NCBI GenBank assembly: GCA_016195915.1 | Contig: JACPYS010000063.1 | Coordinates: 136,388-200,387 of the forward strand | Length of the DNA stretch: 64,000 nt | Direction of reading: 5' to 3' | Origin: Betaproteobacteria bacterium | GTDB taxonomy: Bacteria; Pseudomonadota; Gammaproteobacteria; Burkholderiales; SG8-39 | Shown here: one piece after another, positions 35,924 to 45,263 of the stretch | How the letters are laid out: each line of letters begins with the position of its first letter | How positions within the stretch are numbered: position 1 is the first letter of the stretch | Program-made: the position numbers and the translations under genes | Notes under the pieces: model-generated | What the model was told of the DNA's origin: nothing | Database searches by the model: none | Seen by the model: only the letters and a program-made list of their open reading frames with translations

Positions 35924-35948
35924 AAAAAAAGGCCGCCCGCAGGCGGCC
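35924..35948 (-). terminator. Rho-independent terminator after the Bax-inhibitor-1 gene
   Basis: Stem GGCCGCC with GGCGGCC (35931-35937 and 35942-35948), loop CGCA; on the minus strand it is followed by seven T (AAAAAAA at 35924-35930). It lies 20 nt after the stop of the gene at 35969. Confidence 0.88.
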
Positions 35949-35968
35949 TGTTGTGGCGTGAAGACGCG

Positions 35969-36718
35969 TCAGTCCCGATCGCCGCCGAAAATCCCCAGCA
36001 ACTGGAGGAGGCTGGAAAAAAGGTTGTAGATCGCGACGTACAGCGACAGCGTCACCGAGATGTAGTTGGTCTCACCGCCGCGCACCACCGAGTTCACCTG
36101 CCACATGATCAGGAGCGAGCTGAACAGCACGAACCCGCCCAGCAGCACCAGATGCAGCATCGGGCTGGCGAAGAACACGTTCGCCACCACGGCCAGCATG
36201 ATCACGATGCCGCCGATGGCGAGGAAGTTCCCCATGCCGGAGAGGTCGCGCTTGGTGGTCGTAGCGATGCTCGCCATGCCGAAGAACACCGCCGCGGTTC
36301 CGCCCGCGGCCATCATCACTAGCTCGATGCCGTTGCGGAAACCCAGCACTTTCTGGAGCAGCGGCCCGAGCAGCAGGCCCAGGAACAGCGTGAAGCCGAG
36401 CAGCAGGCCCACGCCGATGGCGCTGTCGTTGTTCTTCTCGATCGCGAAAATCCAGCCGTAGAAGATGCCGAGGATCGCGAAGAACGAGATCATCGGGCTG
36501 GTGCGCAGGAACGAGAGGTCGATGTTGGTGCCGATCGCGGCGCCGATCACCGTGGGGATCAGGCTGACGGCAAGAAGCATGTAGGTATTGCGCAGAACGC
36601 GATGGCCGTCGGCCACGCGTATCTCGGTGGCGCCGTCGGGTGCGTCGTAGGCGACCGGCGGAATTTCCCGACCGAACGCGTTTTGGTTGGAACGTACCGG
36701 TTGCAGCTCGCGGTCCAT
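35969..36718 (-). CDS. Bax inhibitor-1/YccA family membrane protein
   Basis: 249 residues with seven hydrophobic segments from residue 45 to 240 and the family ending NLFSSLLQLLGIFGGDRD. RVLRNTYMLLAVSL precedes TM1, as in YccA. E. coli YccA interacts with and modulates the FtsH protease; others leak calcium. The aspartyl positions of the BI-1 pore can be seen only partly. A monocistronic unit with its own terminator. It has no obvious functional link to its neighbours. Confidence 0.88.
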   Translation of the reverse strand: MDRELQPVRSNQNAFGREIPPVAYDAPDGATEIRVADGHRVLRNTYMLLAVSLIPTVIGAAIGTNIDLSFLRTSPMISFFAILGIFYGWIFAIEKNNDSAIGVGLLLGFTLFLGLLLGPLLQKVLGFRNGIELVMMAAGGTAAVFFGMASIATTTKRDLSGMGNFLAIGGIVIMLAVVANVFFASPMLHLVLLGGFVLFSSLLIMWQVNSVVRGGETNYISVTLSLYVAIYNLFSSLLQLLGIFGGDRD

Positions 36719-36854
36719 GCATGTCTCCGATTCTGGGTTGAACGCAGGTTAGACTACCAAAATGCCCCGGAGTTGCAACTGCCCGATCCCCCTGGGCGTC
36801 AAGGGGTTAACGCACCGGTAGAATGGGGCCATCCCGGCAGGATTGCAAGCGCCC

Positions 36855-36942
36855 GGAAGGGTGGCAGAGTGGTCGAATGCACCGGTCTTGAAAACCGGCA
36901 GGGCGCAAGCCTTCGTGGGTTCGAATCCCACCCCTTCCGCCA
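36855..36942 (+). tRNA. tRNA-Ser (anticodon UGA)
   Basis: 88 nt including encoded CCA. Acceptor stem GGAAGGG (36855-36861) with CCCTTCC (36932-36938), discriminator G, CCA at 36940-36942. Anticodon stem CCGGT/ACCGG with loop CTTGAAA, anticodon TGA at 36889-36891. A long variable arm (class II) and T-loop GTTCGAATCC. No integrase or direct-repeat attachment site is evident beside it. Confidence 0.95.
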
Positions 36943-37005
36943 CCAGAACAGAGAGTTTCGCTGGCGGCTCGTCCGCGGTCGCCGTCACTTCTTCGCGCCC
37001 GTATC

Positions 37006-37620
37006 TTACTTGGCCGCTGCCGGCGCGGACGGCGCCTTGAGCCGGCTGCTCGCCTGGGTGAAGCCCTTGGACGAGAGCGGGATGTCGACGCCCTGGAACC
37101 GGCTGCCGCCCTGGTCGCTGGCGATCGCCAGCACGACTGCGAGCATCGGCTGCGGCGCGTTCGGGTCCTGTGCGAACGCCGCCTCGCTGTCCTTGATCTT
37201 TTGCACGACCTCCGCCTCGAGCGCGACGCGGACCGTCGAGCAGCCTTTCTCGTCGCAGTAGTTGAACGGGATCCTCGCGGGCTGTGCCATGCCGGGGACG
37301 CTGAATTGCACGCCCGGCGCTACGCCGACCGGCAGGCGCGTGCGGATCAACATCTGCAGATTGTCGTTGCCGGCCGCATAGCTCAGCACCACGCCGGCGA
37401 GCCACTGTCCGGGCGCGTCCTTGCCGGCGTCCTTGCGCGTCGCGATGCGATCCTGGATCAGCTCGCAGATCTCTGCGCGGCCAGGTGGCGTCACGCAGCG
37501 CAGGCCCCAATCGTCGAACTGCTCCAGTTTCGGCCCGGGCGTGTCCGCCGCGCCGGCGGCGAAAGTGCAGGCGAACAGGCTGGCGACAAGCAGCGGAAGG
37601 GTTCTTGTGGCGATGGACAT
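37006..37620 (-). CDS. Invasion-associated locus B (IalB) family protein
   Basis: 204 residues from the ATG at 37620, which starts the signal peptide (SIATRTLPLLVASLFACTFAAGA); the frame is open further upstream without family residues. The mature part starts PKLEQFDDWGLRCVTPPG and contains NYCDEKGCSTVRVAL, the paired-Cys IalB signature. IalB proteins are periplasmic or outer-membrane-associated; despite the name they are common in free-living bacteria. Function unknown. Confidence 0.8.
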   Translation of the reverse strand: MSIATRTLPLLVASLFACTFAAGAADTPGPKLEQFDDWGLRCVTPPGRAEICELIQDRIATRKDAGKDAPGQWLAGVVLSYAAGNDNLQMLIRTRLPVGVAPGVQFSVPGMAQPARIPFNYCDEKGCSTVRVALEAEVVQKIKDSEAAFAQDPNAPQPMLAVVLAIASDQGGSRFQGVDIPLSSKGFTQASSRLKAPSAPAAAK

Positions 37621-37751
37621 GCGCGTATTCCGATGGCGCGGCAGTGGATTGCGTGGCGGGATTGTATGCAGCAAAGGGAGTGAATCCGGCAAAGTCTCAT
37701 TCTGGCAGAGCCGAGGCAACAACGCTGTTGCATAATTCACACCTCACGCCA

Positions 37752-39020
37752 TTACCGCGTCCCGTACAGTTCCGCCGAAACGCGCACCGGTCGCCGCGGC
37801 CTCTTCGCGAGCAGGAAGAACACCGATCCCAACCCCGCCAGCAGCGCAAGCGTGGTGAATCCCGCGCGGTAGTTGCCGGTCATGTCGGCGAGGATGCCCG
37901 CGATCATCGGGCCGCCGACCTGGCCGATGACCACGATCATGAACGACAGCCCGAGGATCATGCCGATCGAACTGCGGCCGAAATAATCGGCACGGAGCGC
38001 CTGCATCATCGGCCCGCGCAGTCCCCAGGCGGTGCCATGCAGCAATGCGTAGGTGACGACCATGGCGACGTTGGTCGCGTAGGTGAGGAACAGCAGTCCA
38101 CCCATATGGCCGAGCATGCACCCGGCCGAGATGAGGCGCTTGTTCAGGCGGTCGCCGATCCAGGCGCCAATGCCCACGCCGCAGAGTTGGGCCACGGTCT
38201 GCAGGGTGATGACGAGCGACGCCGCCTCGATGGTGTAACCCAGGCCCTCCTTCATGTGCGTGATCGCGTGGGTATTGACGCCCATCACGACGAACAGCGC
38301 GAAGCCGTGGCCGAGCGACAGCAGCCAGAACGCCTGCGTGCGCAGCGCCTCGCGCGCGGTGAAGTCGCGAGCGGATTCGTTGTTCTCGACCTGCGATGCC
38401 GGAATTGAATCCCGCGGCTTGGACCCGGCGCCGTCCATCACTTCACCCATGTCCTCGGGCCGGCGGCGGATCATGAAGGAAAGCGGCAGGCAGAGCGCGA
38501 TGACGATGATGCCGGAGGCGAAGGCGGTCGCGCGCCAGCCCCAGGCGGCGAGCGCACCGGCGATGAGCGGCACGCACAGCCCGCCGGCCGCCATGCCGAT
38601 CTGCATCGACGACAGTGCGCGGGCGCGCTTCTTCTCGAACCAGTGAATCAGGGCGACGTTGAGCGGAAAGAAGCCGCACAGGCTCGCACCCAGCGCGGTG
38701 ACGATGAACGCACCGTAGAAGGCGAGCAGCGAGTCGATGGTGCTCAGCAGGATGAAGCCCGTGCCGAAGATGAGCGTGCCGGCGCGGATCACCCACTGCG
38801 GCCCGAAGCGGTCGATGAACCAGCCGAGCAGGGGACCGAGGATCGCGGCTTCGACCTGGTGCAGCGCCGCGGCGCCCGAGAGCTCGGTCTTGGACCAGCC
38901 GCGGTCGTCGCGCAGGATGGCGAAATAGGCGCCGAACGACTGCAGCAGCAGCGTGCCCTGCACGAACTGCATCAGGCTGCCCGCGCCGACCATCCACCAA
39001 CCGTAGAAGACGCGCTTCAA
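37752..39020 (-). CDS. Major facilitator superfamily transporter
   Basis: 422 residues from a TTG at 39020 (KRVFYGWWMVGAGSLMQFV), which overlaps the stop of the upstream gene by 4 nt; an ATG at 39065 in frame would overlap more. Twelve membrane segments, with GWFIDRFGPQWVIRAG as the loop 2-3 MFS motif and RRRPEDMGEVMDG in the central cytoplasmic loop. The KRVFYGWW start is typical of the OFA/monocarboxylate subfamily, suggesting an organic acid substrate. Last gene of the MOSC/TPR/MFS operon. Confidence 0.85.
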   Translation of the reverse strand: MKRVFYGWWMVGAGSLMQFVQGTLLLQSFGAYFAILRDDRGWSKTELSGAAALHQVEAAILGPLLGWFIDRFGPQWVIRAGTLIFGTGFILLSTIDSLLAFYGAFIVTALGASLCGFFPLNVALIHWFEKKRARALSSMQIGMAAGGLCVPLIAGALAAWGWRATAFASGIIVIALCLPLSFMIRRRPEDMGEVMDGAGSKPRDSIPASQVENNESARDFTAREALRTQAFWLLSLGHGFALFVVMGVNTHAITHMKEGLGYTIEAASLVITLQTVAQLCGVGIGAWIGDRLNKRLISAGCMLGHMGGLLFLTYATNVAMVVTYALLHGTAWGLRGPMMQALRADYFGRSSIGMILGLSFMIVVIGQVGGPMIAGILADMTGNYRAGFTTLALLAGLGSVFFLLAKRPRRPVRVSAELYGTR

Positions 39021-41233
39021 TGCGAGCGGCCTGCCTGCGGTCTGTCGTCCGCGTGCAGGGACCACCGATCGAACATCGATTCAAAAGCGTCTTCGAGCGC
39101 GCGTGCCATTCCCGATGGATCGCAAAACGGGCCGGCGCGCATCGCCGGGCGGAGCGAATGCCGCAGCCCCTGCCTGAGCGCGGGGTTTGCAGCCAGCTGC
39201 GCGACTTTCTCCACGTAATTGTCCTCGTCGCTTGCCGTCCACTCTTCGTGTCCGATTCCGGCCAGGATGGCCGTGGTAAGGCGTTCACCGGCCCTCCGGC
39301 CCGCGAGCGTCACCACGGGCGTTCCCATCCACAATGCCTCGCTCGTCGTGATGCCACCCGTAATCCCGCCTGCCGGATCGAGCGCGACATCGAGCCTGCA
39401 GTAAAGCGACAGGTGAGCCGCGGGGTCCGCAGTCCGCCCGAGCAGCTCGATGCGGCTTGCGGGAACGCCGTGACGTGCGAATGCCGCCAGTATGGAACTC
39501 CGGTTCGCGGGGTCATCCAGCTGCTTCGTCTTGAGCAGCAGATACGCGTTCGGAATCCGGTGCAACACCCTCGCCCAGAGGCTCACAGTGCGTTCCGTCA
39601 TCTTTGCAAGCTGATTGAAGCTTCCCAGGCAAACCTTCCCCCCGGCGCCGGGCTGCCACACCGGATCCGGGCCCTGCCCGGGTGCGGCATAGCTGATCCA
39701 GACACGAGGCAATCGCCAGACCTTCTCGGAGAAATGATCGCCGTGGGCGGGCGGTATGAGCACGCGATCGCCGATCCAGTAGTCCATCTCCGAAATTCCC
39801 GTGGACGCGAAGTAGCCGAGGTAATGACATTGAATCGGCGCGGCACGTCTTGCAAACACGCCCAGGCGATTGTGCGCCGTATGCCCGGAAAGGTCGACCA
39901 GCACATCGATCTCATGTGCAGAAATCAGATCGACCGCGGCATCATCCGACAGCCCGGTGACGGAGTGCCAGTGATCCGTGCTCCGCCTGATCCGATCCGT
40001 AACTTCGCCTCGAATGCCGGAGGCGGGATAGGCGAACACCTCGACGCGACTGCGGTCATGGGCTTCGAGAACGCCTTCGATGTTCAGGCTCACCACATGG
40101 GCTCCGAGATCTCCCGATACATAGCCGATGCGCAGCGCCCTGTTCTGTCGCGGCGCTCGAACGAAGCGCTTTGCCTTCGCCGCCGTTCGCGCTTCCTGCG
40201 CAACCGCGGAAATCTCCCATTGCCTTGCTTGCGCAAGATAGTCCCCGGGCGTGCCCACGCCGGAGTACGCCATGAGGAACAGGAGGTTGCTGCGCGCGCC
40301 CCGGAAATCCGGCTTGAGTTCCAGCGCGCGGCGGCAACTCGCCTGCGCTTCGGTAAACCGGCCCAGGTCGCGCAGCACGTCTGCCAGGTTGCTGTGCGCC
40401 TCGGGGAAATCCGGATCGATCTCCAGCGCATCGCGGCAGCTGGCCTCCGCTTCGCTCAAACGGCCGAGGTCGTGCAACACATTTGCCAGATTGCTGTGCG
40501 TACCCGGGGAATCCGGCTTGAGCTTCAATGCACGGCGAAAACTTGCTTCCGCCTCCGGGAATCGGCGAAGCTCGCGCAGCACGTTTCCCAGATTGCTGTG
40601 CGCCTCGTGGTAACCGGGTCTGAGTTGCAGCGCGCGGCGATAACTGGCTTCCGCCTCGGACCAGCGGCCCAGGTCCTGCAGCACGCTGCCAAGGTTGTTG
40701 TGTGCCTCGCTGAGACCGGGATTGAGTTCGATCGCGCGGCGAAAAAGCGATTGCGCTTCGCTCGGATCACCAAGCTTCTGCCGGACGAGTCCCAGGTTGC
40801 AGAGCGCCTCGCTGAAACCGGAATCCAGTTCCAGTGCGTGGCGGAAACTCGCTTCCGCCTCCGCCGGCCGGCCAAGGTCCATCAGCGCGTTTCCCAGATC
40901 GTTGTGTGCGAGGGGATCCGAAGGCCGCAGCGCCACGCACTTCTGCTGGACAGGCAGGGCCTCGGAGAGTCGCCCGAATTCCCTGAGGGCATGCGCCAGA
41001 TTGCCGTGCGCGTCCGCATCCGCCGGCAGGAGTTCCACCGATTTCACGAGGACCGGCAACGCTTCCGGCAGGCGCCCCTGGGCCCCGAGCAGAGCACCCA
41101 GCGCCATCCAGCCATAGCCATGCCGCGGATTCGCCCGAAGCACCGCGCGATACAGCCGTTCGGCCTCCCGAAGTTCGCCGGCGCGATGGAGGGTCACCGC
41201 GCGCCGCAGCGCCTGTTCCGCATCGATGCTCAT
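39017..41233 (-). CDS. TPR-SPINDLY protein, O-GlcNAc transferase-like (GT41)
   Basis: 738 residues from the ATG at 41233 overlapping the MOSC stop. Residues 1-310 form nine 34-residue TPR units (consensus AHSNLGNVLRDLGRFSEAEA); about 355-725 form the GT41 catalytic domain: LRIGYVSGDLGAHVVS (His of the active-site loop), VDLSGHTAHNRLGVFARRAA, PIQCHYLGYFASTGISEMDY, SFNQLAKMTER, AYLLLKTKQL with the UDP-binding Lys, and TTSEALWMGTPVVTLAG. Likely transfers a sugar to protein Ser/Thr or to another acceptor. No signal peptide. Bacterial members are often linked to flagellin or adhesin glycosylation, but no such gene is near. Confidence 0.88.
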   Translation of the reverse strand: MSIDAEQALRRAVTLHRAGELREAERLYRAVLRANPRHGYGWMALGALLGAQGRLPEALPVLVKSVELLPADADAHGNLAHALREFGRLSEALPVQQKCVALRPSDPLAHNDLGNALMDLGRPAEAEASFRHALELDSGFSEALCNLGLVRQKLGDPSEAQSLFRRAIELNPGLSEAHNNLGSVLQDLGRWSEAEASYRRALQLRPGYHEAHSNLGNVLRELRRFPEAEASFRRALKLKPDSPGTHSNLANVLHDLGRLSEAEASCRDALEIDPDFPEAHSNLADVLRDLGRFTEAQASCRRALELKPDFRGARSNLLFLMAYSGVGTPGDYLAQARQWEISAVAQEARTAAKAKRFVRAPRQNRALRIGYVSGDLGAHVVSLNIEGVLEAHDRSRVEVFAYPASGIRGEVTDRIRRSTDHWHSVTGLSDDAAVDLISAHEIDVLVDLSGHTAHNRLGVFARRAAPIQCHYLGYFASTGISEMDYWIGDRVLIPPAHGDHFSEKVWRLPRVWISYAAPGQGPDPVWQPGAGGKVCLGSFNQLAKMTERTVSLWARVLHRIPNAYLLLKTKQLDDPANRSSILAAFARHGVPASRIELLGRTADPAAHLSLYCRLDVALDPAGGITGGITTSEALWMGTPVVTLAGRRAGERLTTAILAGIGHEEWTASDEDNYVEKVAQLAANPALRQGLRHSLRPAMRAGPFCDPSGMARALEDAFESMFDRWSLHADDRPQAGRSH
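40303..41233 (-). repeat. Tandem 102-bp coding repeats (TPR units)
   Basis: Nine consecutive 102-bp units encode the TPR array. Units between about 40303 and 40915 are close at DNA level, with recurrent runs such as CGGCCCAGGTC and GCGCGGCG and near-identical helix A codons, so copy number could change by recombination without breaking the frame. Confidence 0.75.
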
Positions 41234-41745
41234 GGAGCGGGCGTAGTTGCTCGGCGATCCGGTTCGTCGGCAGGCCTGATCACATCCCCGCGCCGTATCG
41301 TTCCGCCTTCGATGATCCGGCAGTTGAGTCCCGAACGATTTAGGAGCGGCTTGTACAAGGGCCGGTTGAGGAGCTTGTCGAGGTAGGCGCAGGGAACGTT
41401 CAGCCGGCCGCCGTAGAGCAGCACGTCGCCGACGCGGAAATGCTTTCCCACCAGGTGATTGAGCGGCACACCGCGCGTAGTGAGATTGCGCCGGGATTCG
41501 TGCGGCGCGAGCGACAGACCGTGATCGCGCTCGAGGCCTTCCAGCGTTTCGATTTCGATCAGCGTCACTTGCCGGTCCGCGTGCGGATTTCCCGAGTAGT
41601 AGCCCTTGCCGGTAGCATAGCGGTCGCCCTCGATACCGACCCCCTCGATCAAACGCGCCTCGGCGAGTTCCTCCATCGCCGCCGAGGCCTGCCCCGCGAT
41701 GCAGATATGCTCCAGCCGGCCCTGCCAGCCCGGTTGCGCAGTCAT
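41230..41745 (-). CDS. MOSC-domain protein
   Basis: 171 residues. MOSC fold (molybdenum-cofactor sulfurase C-terminal) of the short stand-alone type: GIEGDRYATGKGYYSGNP, the TLIEIETLEGLERDHG stretch, HESRRNLTTRGVPLNHLVGK and NRSGLNCRIIEGGTIRRGD. No Cys is present in the position proposed as catalytic in some MOSC proteins; the only Cys are in HICIAG, VPCAYL and LNCRI, of which LNCRI is a candidate. First gene of an operon with the O-GlcNAc-transferase-like protein (ATGA overlap). It lies 6 nt after the enoyl-CoA hydratase. Confidence 0.8.
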   Translation of the reverse strand: MTAQPGWQGRLEHICIAGQASAAMEELAEARLIEGVGIEGDRYATGKGYYSGNPHADRQVTLIEIETLEGLERDHGLSLAPHESRRNLTTRGVPLNHLVGKHFRVGDVLLYGGRLNVPCAYLDKLLNRPLYKPLLNRSGLNCRIIEGGTIRRGDVIRPADEPDRRATTPAP

Positions 41746-41751
41746 GCGAGC

Positions 41752-42534
41752 TCAGCGCCCCTTCCATACCGGCTTTCGTTTTTCCGCGAACGCCCGCGGC
41801 CCCTCGACGAAATCCTGCGATGCGCGCATCGCCTTGACGGCCGGGTAGTCCGATTGCGCGCTGAGCGAAGCCTTCACGGAGGCTTCCCCGAGCCCGCGCA
41901 GCACGGTCTGCTTGGAGGCACGGATCGACATCGGGCTGCATTCGACAATCAGCGACGCCCACCTGCGCGCGGCGTTCATCAACTCGGCGGGCGCGACCAC
42001 CTCGTTGACGAAGCCCAGCGTCTTCGCTTCCTGCGCGCCCACGCGACGGCCCGTCAGGATCATGCCCATCGCCTGCTTGAGCCCGATCTGCCGCGGCAGG
42101 CGGTGCAGGCCGCCGGCCAAGGCGGCGAGACCGACGCGCGGCTCGGGCAGCGCGAACAACGCGTTTTCCGAAGCGATGATCAGGTCGCAGGCCAGCGCAA
42201 TTTCGAAACCGCCGCCCATCGCGACGCCGTTCACGGCGGCGATCAGCGGCTTGTCGAGATCGAACCGCTCGGTGATGCCGCCGAATCCGCTGGCCGGACG
42301 CTCCACAGCGCCGCCCTTCGCCTGGTGTTTCAGGTCGTTGCCCGCCGAAAACGCACGCTCGCCGGCTCCGGTCACGATCGCGACCCACTGCCCTGGATCC
42401 GCGGCAAAGTCGTCGAAGATCTGCGACAGCTCGAAATGCGACGGCGAGTGCAACGCGTTCATCACCTCGGGGCGATTGAGCGTCACGATCGTCAAGGGGC
42501 CTTCGCGGGCAACGGAACAAAATTCGAATGCCAT
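41752..42534 (-). CDS. Enoyl-CoA hydratase/isomerase family protein
   Basis: 260 residues from the ATG at 42534 (GGAG site). Crotonase fold: ERAFSAGNDLKHQ and NGVAMGGGFEIALACDLIIAS form the oxyanion hole; Glu in GGGFE and in LPEPRVGLAAL match the two catalytic Glu of hydratases. Likely acts in fatty-acid or aromatic-acid beta-oxidation; the substrate is not readable. Same strand as the MOSC gene and divergent from the flavoprotein at 42713. Confidence 0.85.
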   Translation of the reverse strand: MAFEFCSVAREGPLTIVTLNRPEVMNALHSPSHFELSQIFDDFAADPGQWVAIVTGAGERAFSAGNDLKHQAKGGAVERPASGFGGITERFDLDKPLIAAVNGVAMGGGFEIALACDLIIASENALFALPEPRVGLAALAGGLHRLPRQIGLKQAMGMILTGRRVGAQEAKTLGFVNEVVAPAELMNAARRWASLIVECSPMSIRASKQTVLRGLGEASVKASLSAQSDYPAVKAMRASQDFVEGPRAFAEKRKPVWKGR

Positions 42535-42712
42535 GGGAATCTCCAGAGTGATGGATCGTTTTACAAACACGACGCGCCGGTCCGGCCGTTGCGCGGGCAG
42601 CTTGGCTATCATACGGTGAACGCGCTGCGTCGATCGGCCCGGGATGTGAAACGCGCTTTGCTATTTGCGCGACGCAGAATACGCTAGCGATCATTTCCAC
42701 AAGGATCGTCAC

Positions 42713-45172
42713 ATGGCGACTTCGGCCCCATCTCGCGCGGACGTGGTGATCATCGGCGGCGGCGTGGTCGGATGCTCGATCGCCTACCACCTCGCGAAGC
42801 TGGGCATCCGCGACGCGGTGCTGCTCGAGCGCAAGCAGCTCACCTGCGGCACGACCTGGCACGCAGCGGGGCTGGTGGGCCAGCTGCGCGCGACGCGCAA
42901 CCTGACGGAGCTTGCAAAGTACACCTCCGAATTGCTGCAGGGCCTCGAGCAGGAGACCGGGCAGGCCACGGGCTTCAAGCGGAACGGCTCTTTTTCGATC
43001 GCGCTCAACGCCGAGCGCATGCAGGAACTCAAGCGGCAGGCCTCGATGGCCCGCAACTTCGGCCTCGACGTGACGGTGGTCACGCCGCGGGAGATCATCG
43101 AGCGCTGCCCGTATCTGAGCGCGGACGGCATGGTGGGCGGGGTATTCCTCGCGAAGGACGGGCAGTGCAATCCCGTGGACGTCACGGTTGCCTATGCGAA
43201 AGGCGCGCGCATGGGCGGTGCGAAGGTAATCGAAGGCGTCAAGGTCGAGCGCATCATCATCGAGGGCGGGCGCGCGGTGGGGGTCGTCACCGATCGGGGC
43301 GATGTGCGCGCGGGCACGGTGGTGATCGCTGCCGGCATGTGGTCTTACGAACTCGGCCGCCGTCACGGCGTCAATCTGCCGCTGCACGCGGCGGAGCATT
43401 TCTACATCGTTACCGAAGCGATCAGGGGCTTGCCGGGAAACATGCCGGTGCTGCGGCTGCTCGACGAGTGGGCCTACTACAAGGAAGACGCGGGGAAAAT
43501 GCTGATCGGCTGTTTCGAGCCGGTCGCGAAGCCCTGGGGCATGGACGGTATCCCGCATGACTTCAGCTTCGACACGCTGCCGGAGGACATCGAGCACTTT
43601 CTGCCGGTGATGCAGAAAGCGATCGCGCGCATGCCGGTCCTTGAGAACGCGGGCATCAAGACCTGGTTCAACGGCCCGGAGAGTTTCACCCCGGACGATC
43701 GATATCTCCTCGGCGAGACGGCCGAGGTGCGGGATCTCTTCGTCGCCTGCGGCTTCAACTCCATCGGCATCCAGAGTTCGGGCGGGGCGGGCAAAGTGCT
43801 CGCGGAGTGGATCCGCGAGCGCCGGCCGCCCATGGACCTGGTGGACATCGACGTGAAGCGCATGAACCCGTTCCAGGGCACGCGCGCCTACCTGCGCGAC
43901 CGGACCGTAGAGACGCTGGGGCTGCTGTACGCGATCCACTGGCCCTATTATCAATACACCACTGCGCGGGGCGCGCGGCGCAGCCACTTTCACGACCGGT
44001 TGCGCGAGGCCGGCGCTTGCCACGGGGAACTCGCGGGTTGGGAGCGACCCAACTGGTTCGCACCCAAAGGCATGCCGCCCGAGTACGTCTACAGTTACGG
44101 CAAGCAGAACTGGTTTCCGTACACCGCGGCCGAATGCCGCGCCACGCGCGATGCGGTCGCACTCTACGACCAGAGCACGATGACCAAGTTCATCGTGCAG
44201 GGCCGCGACGCGTGCGGCGTGCTCGATGCGATGTCCGCCAACCGAATCGACGTGCCGCCCGGGAAGATCGTCTACACGCAGTGGCTCAACGAGCGCGGCG
44301 GCGTCGAAGCGGATCTCACCGTGACGCGCCTGGCCGGGGACCGCTTCATGGTCGTCTCCGCTGCCGCCACGCATGCGCGCGACCTCGCTTATCTGCGGCA
44401 ACGCGTCGAGGCGGCAGATCATTGCTTTGCAGAGGACGTGACCGCGGGCCTGCCGATGCTCGGCGTGATGGGTCCTCAGTCGCGCGCGCTGCTGCAGAGG
44501 GTTTCGCCCGGCACCGACTTTTCCGATGCGGCGTTTGCGTTCGGCACTTCGCAGGAGATCGAGATCGGCTATGCGCCGGTGCGTGCGAGCCGCATCACTT
44601 ACGTCGGCGAGCTGGGCTGGGAACTTTACATTTCCGGCGAGTTCGCACTGCACGTGTACGAGCGGCTGTGGGAGGCGGGCGGGGAATTCGGCCTTTCGCA
44701 CGCAGGCATGCATGCCATGAACGCCTGCCGCATGGAGAAGGGGTACCGGCACTGGGGCGAGGACATGTGCGTGGAGGACACGCCGCTCGAAGCGGGCCTC
44801 GGCTTCGCGGTAGCGTGGGATAAGCCGGTGCCGTTCGCCGGCAGGGACGCGCTGCTCGAGCGCAGGGCGCTCGGGGCTCCGAGGCGGCGCCTGTTGCAGT
44901 TCCGCCTGCTCGACGGCGAACGCTTGCTATACCGGGAGGAGCCGATCTGGGTCAACGGCGCGCGCGCCGGTTCGATCACCTCCGGCGCGTACGGCCACCG
45001 CGTCGATGCCTCGCTCGGCATGGGCTATGTGCAGGCCGACGAGCCGGTGACGGCGGCGTGGGTCGCGGCGCAACGATTCGAGATTGAGGTAGGCTGGGAG
45101 CGCTGCGAGGCACATGCGCAGCTCGAACCCTTCTACGATCCGAAGCTCGAGCGCGTCAGGGGTTCGCGCTGA
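42713..45172 (+). CDS. FAD-dependent dimethylglycine/sarcosine dehydrogenase-like protein with GcvT domain
   Basis: 819 residues from the ATG at 42713 (AAGGA 8 nt upstream). N-terminal DAO-type FAD domain with [15 protein letters not shown] (15-29) and [13 protein letters not shown], whose His50 corresponds to the covalent-FAD His of dimethylglycine dehydrogenase; FAO-middle domain about 375-430 ([20 protein letters not shown]); aminomethyltransferase (GcvT) domain about 480-810 with [20 protein letters not shown] and [11 protein letters not shown]. The family oxidatively demethylates N-methyl amines and passes the C1 unit to tetrahydrofolate. No signal peptide. Confidence 0.88.
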   Translation: MATSAPSRADVVIIGGGVVGCSIAYHLAKLGIRDAVLLERKQLTCGTTWHAAGLVGQLRATRNLTELAKYTSELLQGLEQETGQATGFKRNGSFSIALNAERMQELKRQASMARNFGLDVTVVTPREIIERCPYLSADGMVGGVFLAKDGQCNPVDVTVAYAKGARMGGAKVIEGVKVERIIIEGGRAVGVVTDRGDVRAGTVVIAAGMWSYELGRRHGVNLPLHAAEHFYIVTEAIRGLPGNMPVLRLLDEWAYYKEDAGKMLIGCFEPVAKPWGMDGIPHDFSFDTLPEDIEHFLPVMQKAIARMPVLENAGIKTWFNGPESFTPDDRYLLGETAEVRDLFVACGFNSIGIQSSGGAGKVLAEWIRERRPPMDLVDIDVKRMNPFQGTRAYLRDRTVETLGLLYAIHWPYYQYTTARGARRSHFHDRLREAGACHGELAGWERPNWFAPKGMPPEYVYSYGKQNWFPYTAAECRATRDAVALYDQSTMTKFIVQGRDACGVLDAMSANRIDVPPGKIVYTQWLNERGGVEADLTVTRLAGDRFMVVSAAATHARDLAYLRQRVEAADHCFAEDVTAGLPMLGVMGPQSRALLQRVSPGTDFSDAAFAFGTSQEIEIGYAPVRASRITYVGELGWELYISGEFALHVYERLWEAGGEFGLSHAGMHAMNACRMEKGYRHWGEDMCVEDTPLEAGLGFAVAWDKPVPFAGRDALLERRALGAPRRRLLQFRLLDGERLLYREEPIWVNGARAGSITSGAYGHRVDASLGMGYVQADEPVTAAWVAAQRFEIEVGWERCEAHAQLEPFYDPKLERVRGSR

Positions 45173-45253
45173 GGACATTTCGAGGCGTTCGCGAAGAGCG
45201 AACTCGCGCGCTTCGCGAAGATCGTCAAGGAAGCAAACGTCAAGATCGACTGA
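45173..45253 (+). pseudogene. C-terminal scar of a Bug/TctC-family binding protein
   Basis: The codons after the flavoprotein stop, in the same frame, read FEAFAKSELARFAKIVKEAN then VKID and TGA (45251-45253). That is the standard C-terminus of Bug (TctC) tripartite tricarboxylate transporter binding proteins (F..F...EL.RW.KVVKEANVK.D). Only 26 codons remain; the other roughly 300 are gone. It has no start codon of its own. Confidence 0.75.
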
Positions 45254-45263
45254 GGGTCTGGAA

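Noticed and set aside
36855-36942. tRNA-Ser as an integration site for a mobile element.
   Set aside because: No integrase gene, no repeat of the tRNA 3' end within the neighbouring sequence that I can see, and flanking genes are ordinary.
39017-44752. An open minus-strand frame of about 1911 codons running from the TPR protein back through MOSC, enoyl-CoA hydratase and flavoprotein.
   Set aside because: Only the part from 41233 onward has family residues; the rest is antisense or out of frame to well-supported genes.
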